64,000 bases of DNA from Hydrogenimonas sp. (GCA_003945285.1 AP019005.1:310001-374000), one strand, 5' to 3'. Positions 45,646 through 54,701 are shown, counted from the first letter of the stretch. The notes: generated from the sequence alone by a model not told the origin. A program made the numbers and translations.

Positions 45646-45914
45646 GGTTAAACGGAGCGGAAATTTCGGGTTTGCCGACGGGAGCAGCCCGATCCTGTGT
45701 GATTTTGGGTTTAATCCGATACATGGGCGGTTAAGTGAGAATATGGTAAAGTTAACAGTACTGTACAAGAAGATACCTCCCTGTTTTGCGCTTCATACTT
45801 TGATATTCGGGTGTCAGATCGTACGGTTCTGACAGCGGAAGCGTAGAGACGGGTGCCAATGTAAAAACTGCGGAAAGGAGCTTTACGCGTGAACTTTTTT
45901 GAGGCATACGTAAA

Positions 45915-46643
45915 ATGAACAATTTGGCGAACCGTAGACGATACAAAATTCTGGGCGGGCTGCTCGGAGGTCTCTTTCTTACGAGTGCAGCGGCGTGGCT
46001 GCCGGTGTTGACCGGCTTTTTGCAGAATCAGGGCTTAGCTCCCGAAAATGCAAAAGCGGCCGCCTACGCCATCTTTTTTCTCATCGCCGCATCTTTCTCC
46101 TATCTGTTCGTCACAGAGCTTATAAAGGCGCGTATCCAGAAAAGAAGATGTGACGAGATCCTGAACACCTCCATGCTATTCGAACTGCACGACAAACAGC
46201 TCTTTCATACGATGGGGAAAAAACAGGTCTATCTGGCCAAGCGTAACGGCTGGAGTGTAAGTATGATTGCCCTGTTGATTCAGCCGGCAAAGCGCATGAA
46301 AGGGGATTCCGATATCAGCTCTCATATCAAGGATATAGTGATAAGCGAACTGGAGAAAGCTACAAGATGCAGCGACCAGGTGGGAAGTTTCGCCAAAAAC
46401 GAATATCTCATCTTTTTGCAAAACTGCAGTGCCGAAAACGCCAAAGAGATAGCCCTGCGTTTCAAAAAGCAGCTTGCGGAGAGATACGTGACGGTGGACG
46501 GGAAGGTTTACAAATTGGAGTTCAAGTGCGGCATAGCCTCTCTCGACCCGGCCTCCGCCGAGTTGAAGAGACTTATGGAGCGTGCTTATGAAGCGATGGA
46601 TCGTGCGGTCGAGAAACCGGGTAGCACCATTGAGACGGCGTAG
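45915..46643 (+). CDS. Membrane-anchored degenerate GGDEF protein
   Basis: 242 residues. Two N-terminal membrane segments (about 14-34 and 48-68) precede a GGDEF-like domain. The signature is lost: the position of RxGGDEF reads QVGSFAKNEYLIFL, so diguanylate cyclase activity is not expected. The rest of the fold is recognisable (ISELEKATRCSDQ, ALRFKKQLAER, CGIASLDP...AYEAMDRA). It may bind nucleotide or act as a scaffold. It pairs with a second degenerate GGDEF gene 11 bp downstream. GAGG precedes the ATG. Confidence 0.7.
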   Translation: MNNLANRRRYKILGGLLGGLFLTSAAAWLPVLTGFLQNQGLAPENAKAAAYAIFFLIAASFSYLFVTELIKARIQKRRCDEILNTSMLFELHDKQLFHTMGKKQVYLAKRNGWSVSMIALLIQPAKRMKGDSDISSHIKDIVISELEKATRCSDQVGSFAKNEYLIFLQNCSAENAKEIALRFKKQLAERYVTVDGKVYKLEFKCGIASLDPASAELKRLMERAYEAMDRAVEKPGSTIETA

Positions 46644-46654
46644 GGGGAGATAGT

Positions 46655-47305
46655 ATGGATAGTGAGATTATGTATGCGGCAACAGCTCTGCTCACCCTCC
46701 TTGCGGCGGCTGAAGGCGTAATGTGGATGCGTTGTAGAAAGAGACTCAAAACGAGTCAGGCGGAGATAGAGTCTCTCAATGAGGAGATGCGGAATGTTCG
46801 CTCACTGGATGAAGCGACCGGGGCCTACAACTACCCCTTTTTCGTGAAGATGGCCAATATTCAGATAAAACTTGCAAGACGGCATAGGTGGCCGGTTACG
46901 CTTATGATCGTAGATATCGAGCAGTTGGAGAGTGTCAATCTCCGCTACAGCTTCAAAACAGGCGATGCCGTGCTTAAACATCTGAACGATTCTATCCGAT
47001 CCGTTGTTCGCACCAGCGACGTAATGGGGCGGTTCGGAGGATCCGGCATTTTTATTCTGCTCACTGAGTGCGATACGGAAAATATCGTTACTGTACGAGA
47101 GAGAATAGAGGAGTATATCGATAAGAACCCCCTAATGACTGGTGAAAAGCAGATAGAGTACCGCCGAAGCTACGGGGCGGTTACGATGTACGGAAAGCAG
47201 GTACACCTAAACAGAATGCTCGACCTAGCCGAAGAAGCGCTCGGCAGGGCAAAAGAGCAGAAAAAAGAGCTTGTAATTTTTGACAAAGAAGGATCTGAAG
47301 TATGA
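46655..47305 (+). CDS. Membrane-anchored degenerate GGDEF protein
   Basis: 216 residues. One N-terminal membrane segment (about 5-24), a short coiled region, then a GGDEF-fold domain ([41 protein letters not shown]). The active-site signature reads [12 protein letters not shown], that is GGSGI instead of GGDEF, so the catalytic acidic residue is missing. The inhibitory RxxD site is not obvious. GGGGGAG precedes the ATG. Its stop overlaps kdsA by 4 bp, which ties this signalling-like pair to a lipopolysaccharide gene. Confidence 0.75.
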   Translation: MDSEIMYAATALLTLLAAAEGVMWMRCRKRLKTSQAEIESLNEEMRNVRSLDEATGAYNYPFFVKMANIQIKLARRHRWPVTLMIVDIEQLESVNLRYSFKTGDAVLKHLNDSIRSVVRTSDVMGRFGGSGIFILLTECDTENIVTVRERIEEYIDKNPLMTGEKQIEYRRSYGAVTMYGKQVHLNRMLDLAEEALGRAKEQKKELVIFDKEGSEV

Positions 47306-48102
47306 TATTGATTGCGGGACCGTGCGTTATAGAGAGCCGGGAGAGTGTGATGCGCATAGCCGAGTCTCTGAAAAAGTATGATGAAGAGGACTCCATAGAT
47401 TTCTATTTCAAAGCCAGTTTCGACAAAGCGAACCGTACATCTCTGGAGAGCTACAGAGGCCCGGGACTCGAAGAGGGGATGAGGATTTTCGAAGAGGTCA
47501 AAAAGGTTTTCGGTTACAAGACCCTGACCGATGTGCACGAGTCGTACCAGGTTCCCGAAGTTGCCGAAACCGTCGATGTGCTGCAGATCCCCGCATTTTT
47601 GTGCCGTCAGACCGATCTGCTCGTCGCCGCGGCGAAAACCGACTGCATAGTCAACATCAAGAAGGGGCAGTTCATGGTCCCATCGGATATGGAGTATTCG
47701 GTTCTGAAAGTGCTCAAAACAAGGGGCTTCGAGAGTGCCGACTACGAGACGAGCGAAAAGGCGGGAGTATGGCTGACCGAGAGGGGCTCCACATTCGGTT
47801 ACGGAAATCTCGTTGTGGATATGCGCTCTCTGCCGATAATGCGGAAGTTTGCTCCGGTCATCTTCGATGCTACCCACAGTGTGCAGATGCCGGGGCAGGG
47901 GGGCAGGACCGGCGGCGACAGCTCGTTCGTACCCTATCTTGCAAGAGCCGCGGCCGCAACGGGCGTGGACGGATTCTTCTTCGAGACACACTTCGATCCG
48001 TCAAAGGCTCTAAGTGACGGGCCGAATATGATAAAACTCGATGCCCTCGACAGAGTACTCGCCCAGATCAAAGCGATAAGAGAGATTGTAGAAGGTTGTT
48101 GA
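47302..48102 (+). CDS. kdsA: 3-deoxy-D-manno-octulosonate 8-phosphate synthase
   Basis: 266 residues, TIM barrel. Motifs: [12 protein letters not shown] near residue 4, [12 protein letters not shown] near 37 (PEP and arabinose-5-phosphate site), LTDVHE near 75, [11 protein letters not shown] near 96, [10 protein letters not shown] near 116, [14 protein letters not shown] near 190. KdsA makes Kdo-8-phosphate for lipid A core synthesis. It overlaps the GGDEF-like gene. The stop codon lies in a dyad, TGACGTTA...TAACGTCA (48100-48126), which could act as a weak terminator. Confidence 0.96.
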   Translation: MILIAGPCVIESRESVMRIAESLKKYDEEDSIDFYFKASFDKANRTSLESYRGPGLEEGMRIFEEVKKVFGYKTLTDVHESYQVPEVAETVDVLQIPAFLCRQTDLLVAAAKTDCIVNIKKGQFMVPSDMEYSVLKVLKTRGFESADYETSEKAGVWLTERGSTFGYGNLVVDMRSLPIMRKFAPVIFDATHSVQMPGQGGRTGGDSSFVPYLARAAAATGVDGFFFETHFDPSKALSDGPNMIKLDALDRVLAQIKAIREIVEGC

Positions 48103-48126
48103 CGTTAGGCAAAAAGTGTAACGTCA
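48100..48126. terminator. Dyad at the kdsA 3' end
   Basis: TGACGTTA (48100-48107) and TAACGTCA (48119-48126) are perfect inverted repeats around 11 nt; the first overlaps the kdsA stop. GAAATC-TGT-GATTTC (48131-48145) and GGGGAG-GGCCG-CTCCCC (48165-48181) hairpins follow before ribH. No T-run follows the first hairpin, so a terminator role is tentative. The three hairpins could form a ribH leader, but they lack the conserved FMN riboswitch segments. Confidence 0.3.
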
Positions 48127-48231
48127 TCTGGAAATCTGTGATTTCAAAGCTTCAGGTGGGTGCAGGGGAGGGCCGCTCCCCGGATCTATCTTTATGTTAA
48201 AATAGCGAAAATCAATATAGAAGGCGGTTTT

Positions 48232-48702
48232 ATGAACGTTATAGAAGGACAGCTCAAGCTTACCGGTTCCGAGCGTATCGCGATTATCGCGAGCCGTTTC
48301 AACCACATCATAACCGACAGGCTCGTAGAGGGTGCAAGAGACGCCTATCTGCGCCACGGAGGCATGGAGGAGAATCTCGACCTGATACTCGTACCGGGCG
48401 CATTCGAAATTCCGTTTGCTCTCCAGAAGGCTCTCGAGAGCGGAAAGTACTCTGCCGTATGTTGTGTAGGAGCCGTTATCAGGGGCTCTACCCCCCACTT
48501 CGACTATGTTGCGGCGGAGGCTACGAAAGGGGTGGCCAACACGACACTCAAATATGGAAAACCGGTATCGTTCGGTGTTCTGACGACCGACACCATAGAG
48601 CAGGCGATAGAGAGAGCCGGATCGAAAGCGGGCAACAAAGGGTTCGAAGCCATGACCGGCCTCATAGAGATGATCGATCTCTACAGAGCGATGGAGGGCT
48701 GA
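48232..48702 (+). CDS. ribH: 6,7-dimethyl-8-ribityllumazine synthase
   Basis: 156 residues. Family motifs: [10 protein letters not shown] near residue 21, [13 protein letters not shown] near 54, [15 protein letters not shown] near 81-95, and [24 protein letters not shown] near 113-136. It forms the icosahedral or pentameric enzyme of riboflavin synthesis. The ATG at 48232 is preceded by AGGCGG; the longer frame is not needed. The stop overlaps nusB (TGATG). Confidence 0.96.
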   Translation: MNVIEGQLKLTGSERIAIIASRFNHIITDRLVEGARDAYLRHGGMEENLDLILVPGAFEIPFALQKALESGKYSAVCCVGAVIRGSTPHFDYVAAEATKGVANTTLKYGKPVSFGVLTTDTIEQAIERAGSKAGNKGFEAMTGLIEMIDLYRAMEG

Positions 48703-49115
48703 TGGCAACCCGTCACCAATCCAGAAGCGCCGTTATAGGCCTACTTTACGCCCATGATATAGGAAACCCGGAGGTGAGCCGTTTCGCGGAGGATCTGCTG
48801 GAGGAGAAGAAGATAAGGAACCGCCAAAAGGAGTTCGCCCTCGCTCTTTACAACGGTGTACTCGGACATCTCGAAGAGATAGACAAAGAGATAAGGGACC
48901 ATCTGAAAGATTGGGACTTCGATAGGCTGGACCATGTCGACAAATCGATAATGAGGCTGGGAACCTACGAACTTCTCCATACCGATCTCGACCGTGCAGT
49001 CATCATCAACGAAGCGGTCGAGCTCGCCAAGGAGCTCGGCGGAGACCAGTCGCCGAAGTTCGTCAACGGTGTACTGGATGCGATAGAGAAGTCTGCGAAG
49101 GGTTCCAAAGCATGA
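48702..49115 (+). CDS. nusB: Transcription antitermination factor NusB
   Basis: 137 residues, all helical. Typical NusB features: an N-terminal arginine-rich start (M-A-T-R-H-Q-S-R), GLLYAHDIGN, a central KDWDFDRLDHVDKSIMRLGTYELL, and the C-terminal INEAVELAKELGGDQSPKFVNGVLDAI. NusB with NusE binds boxA in rRNA leaders. ribH-nusB adjacency is common across bacteria. It overlaps mqnC by 4 bp. Confidence 0.95.
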   Translation: MATRHQSRSAVIGLLYAHDIGNPEVSRFAEDLLEEKKIRNRQKEFALALYNGVLGHLEEIDKEIRDHLKDWDFDRLDHVDKSIMRLGTYELLHTDLDRAVIINEAVELAKELGGDQSPKFVNGVLDAIEKSAKGSKA

Positions 49116-50158
49116 GCCGCATGAGCAAAGAGGAGGCGCTCGATCTCATAAGAAACGGCGATCTCAAAACCCTGGGGAGGATGGCAAGCGAGGTAAAAGC
49201 GAAGCTTCACCCCGAAAAGATCACCACTTTCATAGTCGACAGAAACATAAACTACACCAACGTCTGCTGGGTCGACTGCAACTTCTGCGCCTTCTACAGG
49301 CACGGGAAAGATGACGACGCCTATCTTCTGAGCTTCGAGGAGATCGACAGGAAGATAGAGGAGCTCCTCGCTATAGGCGGAACGCAGATACTCTTTCAGG
49401 GCGGGGTCCATCCCAAGCTGAAGATAGAGTGGTATGAGGATCTTGTAGAGCATATCCACGAAAAGTTTCCGACCGTTACAATCCACGGGTTCAGCGCCGT
49501 GGAGATAGACTACATAGCCAAGGTTTCGCGTATAGGCGTGGAAGAGGTTCTGAAGCGGCTTGCCGCGAAGGGGCTCAGCTCCATTCCGGGAGCCGGTGCC
49601 GAGATATTGAGCGACAGGGTGCGCGACATTATAGCCCCAAAGAAGATAGATGTGAAAGATTGGCTCAATGTCCACAGGCTGGCACATAAAAACGGGATAA
49701 AATCGACGGCGACTATGATGTTCGGAACGGTAGAAAGCGATGAAGAGATAGTCGAACACTGGCAGCATGTCAGAGACCTTCAGGATGAGACCGGCGGCTT
49801 CAGGGCATTCATAATGTGGAGCTTCCAACCATACAATACGAAACTGCAGCGCGAAGGGATAGTCAAATACAAAACGAGCCCCAACCGCTACCTGCGCCTG
49901 CTCGCGGTCAGCCGCCTCTTCCTGGACAATGTAAAAAACATACAGAGCTCATGGGTTACACAAGGCAGCTACATAGGCCAGATGGCACTGATGTACGGGG
50001 CCAACGATCTGGGTAGTACGATGATGGAAGAGAATGTCGTAAAAGCGGCGGGAGCGGCCAACCGGATGAACCAGGAGGAGATGATCCGTCTTATCAGGGA
50101 CATCGGTGAAAAGCCTGCGAAACGCAACACCGCGTATGAGATACTGGAGACTTTTTGA
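49112..50158 (+). CDS. mqnC: Cyclic dehypoxanthine futalosine synthase (radical SAM)
   Basis: 348 residues. The radical-SAM cluster is C52-x3-C56-x2-C59 (CWVDCNFC), followed by GGTQILFQGGVHP near 89 and IPGAGAEILSDRVR near 168, as in MqnC. It closes the spiro ring of dehypoxanthine futalosine in the alternative menaquinone pathway, the standard route in Campylobacterota. The ATG at 49112 overlaps the nusB end. The other mqn genes are elsewhere. Confidence 0.93.
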   Translation: MSRMSKEEALDLIRNGDLKTLGRMASEVKAKLHPEKITTFIVDRNINYTNVCWVDCNFCAFYRHGKDDDAYLLSFEEIDRKIEELLAIGGTQILFQGGVHPKLKIEWYEDLVEHIHEKFPTVTIHGFSAVEIDYIAKVSRIGVEEVLKRLAAKGLSSIPGAGAEILSDRVRDIIAPKKIDVKDWLNVHRLAHKNGIKSTATMMFGTVESDEEIVEHWQHVRDLQDETGGFRAFIMWSFQPYNTKLQREGIVKYKTSPNRYLRLLAVSRLFLDNVKNIQSSWVTQGSYIGQMALMYGANDLGSTMMEENVVKAAGAANRMNQEEMIRLIRDIGEKPAKRNTAYEILETF

Positions 50159-50214
50159 CCGCGCGGCTGTCCGCAAACGGCTGCATACAAGAGCAGTGAA
50201 CAGGGTGTGAATTT

Positions 50215-51516
50215 ATGAAAATATTTACCGGGATTCTCTTTTTTCTATCGGTTTTTCAAGGAGTTTTAATGAGTGCGATACTGGACAAGGTAGAGATCAA
50301 CGGTGTAGAGGTGCCGCTTATATTCGAGGAGGAGAGAATCCTTCCCATCGCCTCCATGCAGGTCGTTTTCCGCTACAGCGGCTCTCTCGCCGATGACGGT
50401 CACGCCGGTCTCGCCAAATTTTCCGCCAGAATGATGAACGAGGGGACCAAAAGCCTCGGAAGCACCGGCTTTGCAAAAGCGCTCGAAGAGAGGGCGATAA
50501 ACCTGAGCGCCCATACGGGTACGGAGACCTTCGTTTTCGAGCTGGGAAGCCTCAAAGAGGAGTTCGGCAAAGGTGTAGAGCTCTTCTCCTCCCTGCTCGA
50601 AGATCCGAATCTGACGCCGGAGAGTTTCAAAAAGGTTCAGGCTACAACCATAGGCTCACTGATGCGCAAGGAGAGCGACTACGACTACCAGGCGAGTCTA
50701 CTTCTGAAAAAGCTCCTTTTCGAGGGTACACCGCTGGCCAGGCCGGCGGACGGTACTGTGAAAGATATAGAATCTCTGAAGCTCCCGGAGGTGGAGAAGT
50801 TTTTGAAAGAGCACCTTGTTCTGCGCCGTGCAATCGTGGTCATCGGCGGGGCCATGAGCCTGAAGGAGGCGAAGGAGTATGCAAAACGGGCTCTGCAGAC
50901 ACTTCCGGCGGGCAGGTCGGAGCCGCTTCCCTACTTCAGCGCAAGCGGTGCGGCCAAAACGGAGATGGAAAAGAGGGCTACCGACCAGGCTTACATCTAT
51001 TTCGGGGCGCCGTTCGATATGAGGGTGGACGACCCTCAGAGCTACAAGGCAAAGGTAGCAGCTTTCATCCTCGGAAGCAGCGGTTTCGGCAGCAGGCTGA
51101 TGGAGGAGGTGAGGGTCAAGAGGGGGTTGGCATACTCCGCATACGGCCGCATCGTACTCAACAGGAGCAGCAGCTACTTCAGCGGATACCTTCAGACAAA
51201 GCTGGAGAGCCGGGATGAGGCTCTCAAAATCGTGAAGCAGGTGATCGGCGACTTTGTAAAAAAGGGGGCTACCGCCAAAGAGCTCGAGGATGCCAAGATG
51301 TTCCTGCTCGGCTCGGAGCCGCTTAGAAACGAAACACTCTCCCAAAGACTCGGCAGGGCGTTCAACGAATACTACAAAGGGCTCGGACTGGGCTACTCCA
51401 AAAAGCAGCTTGAGCTCATAGAGGCGCTCAAACTCGAAGATCTCAACAGTTTCATAGCCTCCCACCCGGAGATTTTGAAACTCTCTTTCGCCATCATCGC
51501 AGATGAGAAAAAGTGA
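50215..51516 (+). CDS. M16-family peptidase-like protein without the zinc motif
   Basis: 433 residues, two M16 half-domains. The place of the HxxEH zinc motif reads HAGLAKFSARMMNEGT, so two metal ligands are absent and the protein is probably not catalytic by itself. The substrate-binding R/Y pair of the second half is kept (SRLMEEVRVKRGLAYSAYG). Two starts are possible: ATG 50215 adds a signal-like hydrophobic N-terminus, while ATG 50269 has a strong AAGGAG five bases upstream and would give a cytoplasmic protein. No active M16 partner is adjacent, unlike the usual active/inactive pairs. recG overlaps its 3' end by 14 bp. Confidence 0.82.
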   Translation: MKIFTGILFFLSVFQGVLMSAILDKVEINGVEVPLIFEEERILPIASMQVVFRYSGSLADDGHAGLAKFSARMMNEGTKSLGSTGFAKALEERAINLSAHTGTETFVFELGSLKEEFGKGVELFSSLLEDPNLTPESFKKVQATTIGSLMRKESDYDYQASLLLKKLLFEGTPLARPADGTVKDIESLKLPEVEKFLKEHLVLRRAIVVIGGAMSLKEAKEYAKRALQTLPAGRSEPLPYFSASGAAKTEMEKRATDQAYIYFGAPFDMRVDDPQSYKAKVAAFILGSSGFGSRLMEEVRVKRGLAYSAYGRIVLNRSSSYFSGYLQTKLESRDEALKIVKQVIGDFVKKGATAKELEDAKMFLLGSEPLRNETLSQRLGRAFNEYYKGLGLGYSKKQLELIEALKLEDLNSFIASHPEILKLSFAIIADEKK

Positions 51517-53326
51517 GATTCCGGCAAAAGCCGGATTCTCCTCACTGCTCGAACTGGCTGTAAACATTCCCGTCTCCTACAGCGATACACGCCTATCCAA
51601 AGAGGTGAAGATTTCGCAGATCAATACAATAGAGGCGGAGATTCTTTCGGTATCGAGGCCTCCGAAGAGGCTTCAGGCGACAGTCAGGACACCTATCTGC
51701 GACCGCACCGTAGAGATAACCGTTTTCCACCCCAAACAGTACCACAACGCCCTCTTCAAACCGGGAATGAGACACTTTCTGCAGGGAAAAATAGAGAGAT
51801 TCGGCTCAAGGCTGCAGATGGTCAATCCCAAAATCGTCAAGAGAACCGGAGAGATCGTTCCGAAGTATAGAGGCGGCCTCAGGAGCGATCTGCACAGGGG
51901 CCTGGTGGAGAGAGCCGTGACGGTGGAGACCCTTATGGAAGAGGGGCTGGACAGGGTCAGGGCGGAGCTTATTGTAAGGGCGCACAGGCCGGACGGAAAG
52001 TGGTATGAACTCTATCTGAAGCATGGCGGAGTGGGGCCCAGAACCGTGGAGGCACTCAAGTTTGCGGAGGCGTTGGACTACTTTTCGAGAATGATGGGCA
52101 GGCGAATCAGGTTCGAAGCCAAAAAGAGGCTCGCCGGGAGCATCGAGCCATTTTTGCAAAGGCTTCCGTTCGAGCTTACGGAGAGCCAGAAACGCGCCAT
52201 AGCGGATATAAAAGCCGATTTAAACAGCGCTCTGGCCGCCAGGCGGATGGTGGTAGGGGATGTCGGATCGGGAAAGACGATGGTGATTCTCGCCGCGGCG
52301 ATGACGGCCTATCCCGACCTCTCTATCCTGATGGCGCCCACTTCGATACTTGCGAGGCAGCTCTACGAGGAGGCGAAGAGGTGGCTGCCGGAGTATATGA
52401 ATATCGCCCTCGTTACACAGGGGGGTGAAATCGGAGAGATCGGGGATGCCAACTTCATCATAGGAACACATGCACTCCTCTACCGTGACCTCCCCGAAGC
52501 GCAGCTTGTCATGGTGGATGAGCAGCACCGTTTCGGTACGGAACAGAGAAATATACTGGAAAAGATGCACTCCGGCAGCGGGGCCAAACCCCACTTCCTG
52601 CAGTTTTCCGCCACACCTATTCCCAGAACCCAGGCTATGCTCGATTCTGCGCTTATAGATATATCGATCATGGAGTCGGCGCCGTTTGTCAAGGATGTTA
52701 CGACGCAGATAGTCGGCAGGAGAGATTTTGCGAAACTGAAAGATCACATCGCCAAAGAGATTTCGCAAAAGAGGCAGGTTCTGGTGGTCTACCCGCTCGT
52801 CGAAGAGAGTGAGCATATAGGGTATCTCTCTTTGGAGGAGAGTGAAGAGTTCTGGAGAAGGAGCTTCGACGGAGTCTATGTGACCCACGGGAAAGACAGA
52901 CAGAAAGAGGAGGTTCTGCAGGAGTTTGCCCAAAAGGGAAACATTCTGCTCACTACGACTGTCATTGAGGTGGGTATATCTCTGCCTAGACTATCTACTA
53001 TCGTAATAGCCGGAGCGGAGAGGATGGGACTTGCGACTCTGCACCAGCTCAGGGGACGCGTGGGAAGGACCGGTCTAAAGAGCTACTGCTTTCTCTTTAC
53101 GAACGATACCGGAAACGAGAGGCTGAAGGCCTTCGTAAAGACAAAGAGCGGTTTCGAGATAGCGAAACTCGATCTTAAGTTCAGGAAGTCGGGAGATATC
53201 CTGGGCGGTAAGATTCAGAGCGGGAGAGAGTTCAAGTGGCTTGATATGGCTGAAGATGAAGAGATAGTGGAGATGGCGAAAGAGGCGGCGGCGGAGAGGC
53301 TCGGCCTCTCCGATTGGAATCAATAG
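51503..53326 (+). CDS. recG: ATP-dependent DNA helicase RecG
   Basis: 607 residues, shorter than the about 690 of E. coli RecG. OB-fold wedge domain (residues about 20-140), then helicase motif I GDVGSGKT near 252, motif II DEQHRFG near 337, motif III FSATPIPRT near 373, motif VI QLRGRVGRTG near 515, and the C-terminal TRG-like helical region. RecG remodels stalled forks and branched DNA. The ATG at 51503 lies within the preceding gene. It converges with hpf (7-bp overlap). Confidence 0.95.
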   Translation: MRKSEIPAKAGFSSLLELAVNIPVSYSDTRLSKEVKISQINTIEAEILSVSRPPKRLQATVRTPICDRTVEITVFHPKQYHNALFKPGMRHFLQGKIERFGSRLQMVNPKIVKRTGEIVPKYRGGLRSDLHRGLVERAVTVETLMEEGLDRVRAELIVRAHRPDGKWYELYLKHGGVGPRTVEALKFAEALDYFSRMMGRRIRFEAKKRLAGSIEPFLQRLPFELTESQKRAIADIKADLNSALAARRMVVGDVGSGKTMVILAAAMTAYPDLSILMAPTSILARQLYEEAKRWLPEYMNIALVTQGGEIGEIGDANFIIGTHALLYRDLPEAQLVMVDEQHRFGTEQRNILEKMHSGSGAKPHFLQFSATPIPRTQAMLDSALIDISIMESAPFVKDVTTQIVGRRDFAKLKDHIAKEISQKRQVLVVYPLVEESEHIGYLSLEESEEFWRRSFDGVYVTHGKDRQKEEVLQEFAQKGNILLTTTVIEVGISLPRLSTIVIAGAERMGLATLHQLRGRVGRTGLKSYCFLFTNDTGNERLKAFVKTKSGFEIAKLDLKFRKSGDILGGKIQSGREFKWLDMAEDEEIVEMAKEAAAERLGLSDWNQ

Positions 53327-53859
53327 AGTCCGAAACGGCCGTCACCGCGTCTGTAGAGTACGCGCATTCGGCCGTCGATGTCGTTGAATACCATAAACTG
53401 TTTCTCGGGAGACTCTTTGAGAAGCGTAAGGGCCTCTTCAATCTCGAGCGGCTTGTAGAGGTCGAGCTCCATAGGTACGATCTCGTCGGAGTCGTCAGCA
53501 AGCGCGGCTGCGATCTCCGCCTCATGTGCGGCCGCAAGCTCGTCGGGTCGGACGGATTTGTGCTCGGTCACCTTGTCGTGATGGCGTCTGAGCACCTTCT
53601 GCGCACGGTCGATCGCGAGATCCACGGCCGCATAGACATCTTTGTCCTTCTGGCGGATCACAACGGTGTTTTTGTTCGCCATATGGATGACGAATTCGAC
53701 ACTGTAGCCTTTCTTTCCGTTCTTTTCATCCGCGTCTACTACGACACGTGTGGATATAATGTCGAGATTGTACTTTTTCAGACCGTCGATAGCGTTCTCT
53801 ATATGGTCTTTGATGGCATCGGTCAGCTCGAAATGGCGACCTACGATGCTTATGTTCAT
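53320..53859 (-). CDS. hpf: Ribosome hibernation promoting factor, long form
   Basis: 179 residues. N-terminal S30AE domain (NISIVGRHFELTDAIKDHIE; DKDVYAAVDLAIDRAQKVLRRHHDK) and a C-terminal dimerisation domain (ALTLLKESPEKQFMVFNDIDGRMRVLYRRGDGRFGLY), joined by an acidic linker. Long HPF dimerises 70S ribosomes to 100S under starvation. ATG at 53859. It converges with recG; mobile elements lie upstream. Confidence 0.95.
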   Translation of the reverse strand: MNISIVGRHFELTDAIKDHIENAIDGLKKYNLDIISTRVVVDADEKNGKKGYSVEFVIHMANKNTVVIRQKDKDVYAAVDLAIDRAQKVLRRHHDKVTEHKSVRPDELAAAHEAEIAAALADDSDEIVPMELDLYKPLEIEEALTLLKESPEKQFMVFNDIDGRMRVLYRRGDGRFGLY

Positions 53860-53915
53860 CGTATAACTCCTTTATATAGTGTGTTCGGCAACATTGTATC
53901 AAACAACGGCTTAAG

Positions 53916-54263
53916 CCCAAATCTCGAAATAGAATAGTTTGAAATCGTTGCGATGCTTATAGTCAGGCGGTTTCGGAAAAATTTGAGGCGTACCCGTCAG
54001 GTGCGTCGACGGTTTTCTAGGAAGTGCATAGCTGTAATGATCGTAATGACTGACCTTGCGCAAAATCTGCACGCCGAGCGGGATTTGCCCTGCGGGACGC
54101 CGCAAAATATCTATAGGGCACCCCTAAAAACCGCTGATGCCTTCGGCGCCCTGACGGGCAAGCGCAGTTTTTTGAACGATATTTTTCCGCTCAAATCCCG
54201 GGGCTGACAAATTTTGCGTAAGGTCAGTTAATGAGTTCTTCTATTTCCAGTTCGAGATTTGGG
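53916..54263. mobile_element. Family-R hairpin-type element interrupted by CTGACC-element copy B
   Basis: Ends are perfect 13-bp inverted repeats (CCCAAATCTCGAA at 53916-53928, complement at 54251-54263), flanked by 5-bp direct repeats TTAAG at 53911-53915 and 54264-54268. Removing the 178-bp insert and one 7-bp duplication leaves 163 bp, exactly the length of the copy at 18870-19032, with which it aligns end to end. Its right edge abuts the stop codon of the pilin gene at 54264. Confidence 0.85.
54050..54227 (+). mobile_element. CTGACC-end MITE-like element, copy B (178 bp), inside a family-R element
   Basis: Ends CTGACCTTGCGCAAAAT and ATTTTGCGTAAGGTCAG; flanks GTAATGA (54043-54049) and TTAATGA (54228-54234) match at 6 of 7. 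The interior matches copy A, except for an extra ATAGGGCACCCCT at the site where copy C carries the 266-bp inner element. The host family-R sequence continues on both sides, proving insertion. Confidence 0.88.
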
Positions 54264-54701
54264 TTAAGGCTTTTGTATGGTGCGGCGGTGGTATCTGACC
54301 GTTTCATTGGTATCGATGTCACGGTAGGTCACAATCGTATCTATCAGAACGGTCCCGTTCGATTCGGCGGTTGCAACCGCATTGTCCAGGATGCGGTTTG
54401 GACTGCACGGCAGATTGTTTCCGAAATAGAAGAGTGACATATTGATGTCGAATACCGTACCTCCGTGAGGATATTGAAGATTGATCTGCTCGATGCAGTC
54501 TTTACTGTTGTCGTGTCCCGATATCGCAAGCAGAGCCAGCTCGGTAGAGCTCTTTGCAAGCAGCTGCGCCTGCTCTCTGAGGTAGAGGTCGCTTGTCTGT
54601 TTCGTCGTCTGGGAAGAGAGCGAGAAGGCGAGCATCATGAGGATGGCTATCAGGACCATAAGAAAAATTGCGGAAAGCAGGGTAAATCCGTTTCTCATCA
54701 A
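54264..54701 (-). CDS. Minor pilin/pseudopilin without Glu5 (PilX/GspK-like position)
   Basis: 145 residues. A type III signal (MMRNG / FTLLS) is followed by a hydrophobic helix (SAIFLMVLIAILMMLAFSL). The residue at position 5 of the mature protein is serine instead of the usual glutamate, as in GspK-type tip pseudopilins. One cysteine pair (DCIEQ, LPCSP). It is the last gene of a four-gene operon and overlaps the upstream pilin gene by 4 bp. A family-R mobile element begins right at its stop codon. Confidence 0.75.
   Translation of the reverse strand: MMRNGFTLLSAIFLMVLIAILMMLAFSLSSQTTKQTSDLYLREQAQLLAKSSTELALLAISGHDNSKDCIEQINLQYPHGGTVFDINMSLFYFGNNLPCSPNRILDNAVATAESNGTVLIDTIVTYRDIDTNETVRYHRRTIQKP

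Noticed and set aside
45646-45914. Small genes in the gap after the EamA transporter (for example a 29-codon ORF at 45743 and a 64-codon minus-strand ORF)
   Set aside because: No ribosome-binding site, no leader-like codon run and no recognisable motif; the gap appears to hold only promoter-type sequence for the GGDEF-like gene.
48103-48231. FMN riboswitch before ribH
   Set aside because: Hairpins are present, but the conserved RFN segments are not; the region is also too short for the full element.
53314-53937. A 207-codon plus-strand frame opposite hpf
   Set aside because: It is antisense to a well-identified gene and has no family match.
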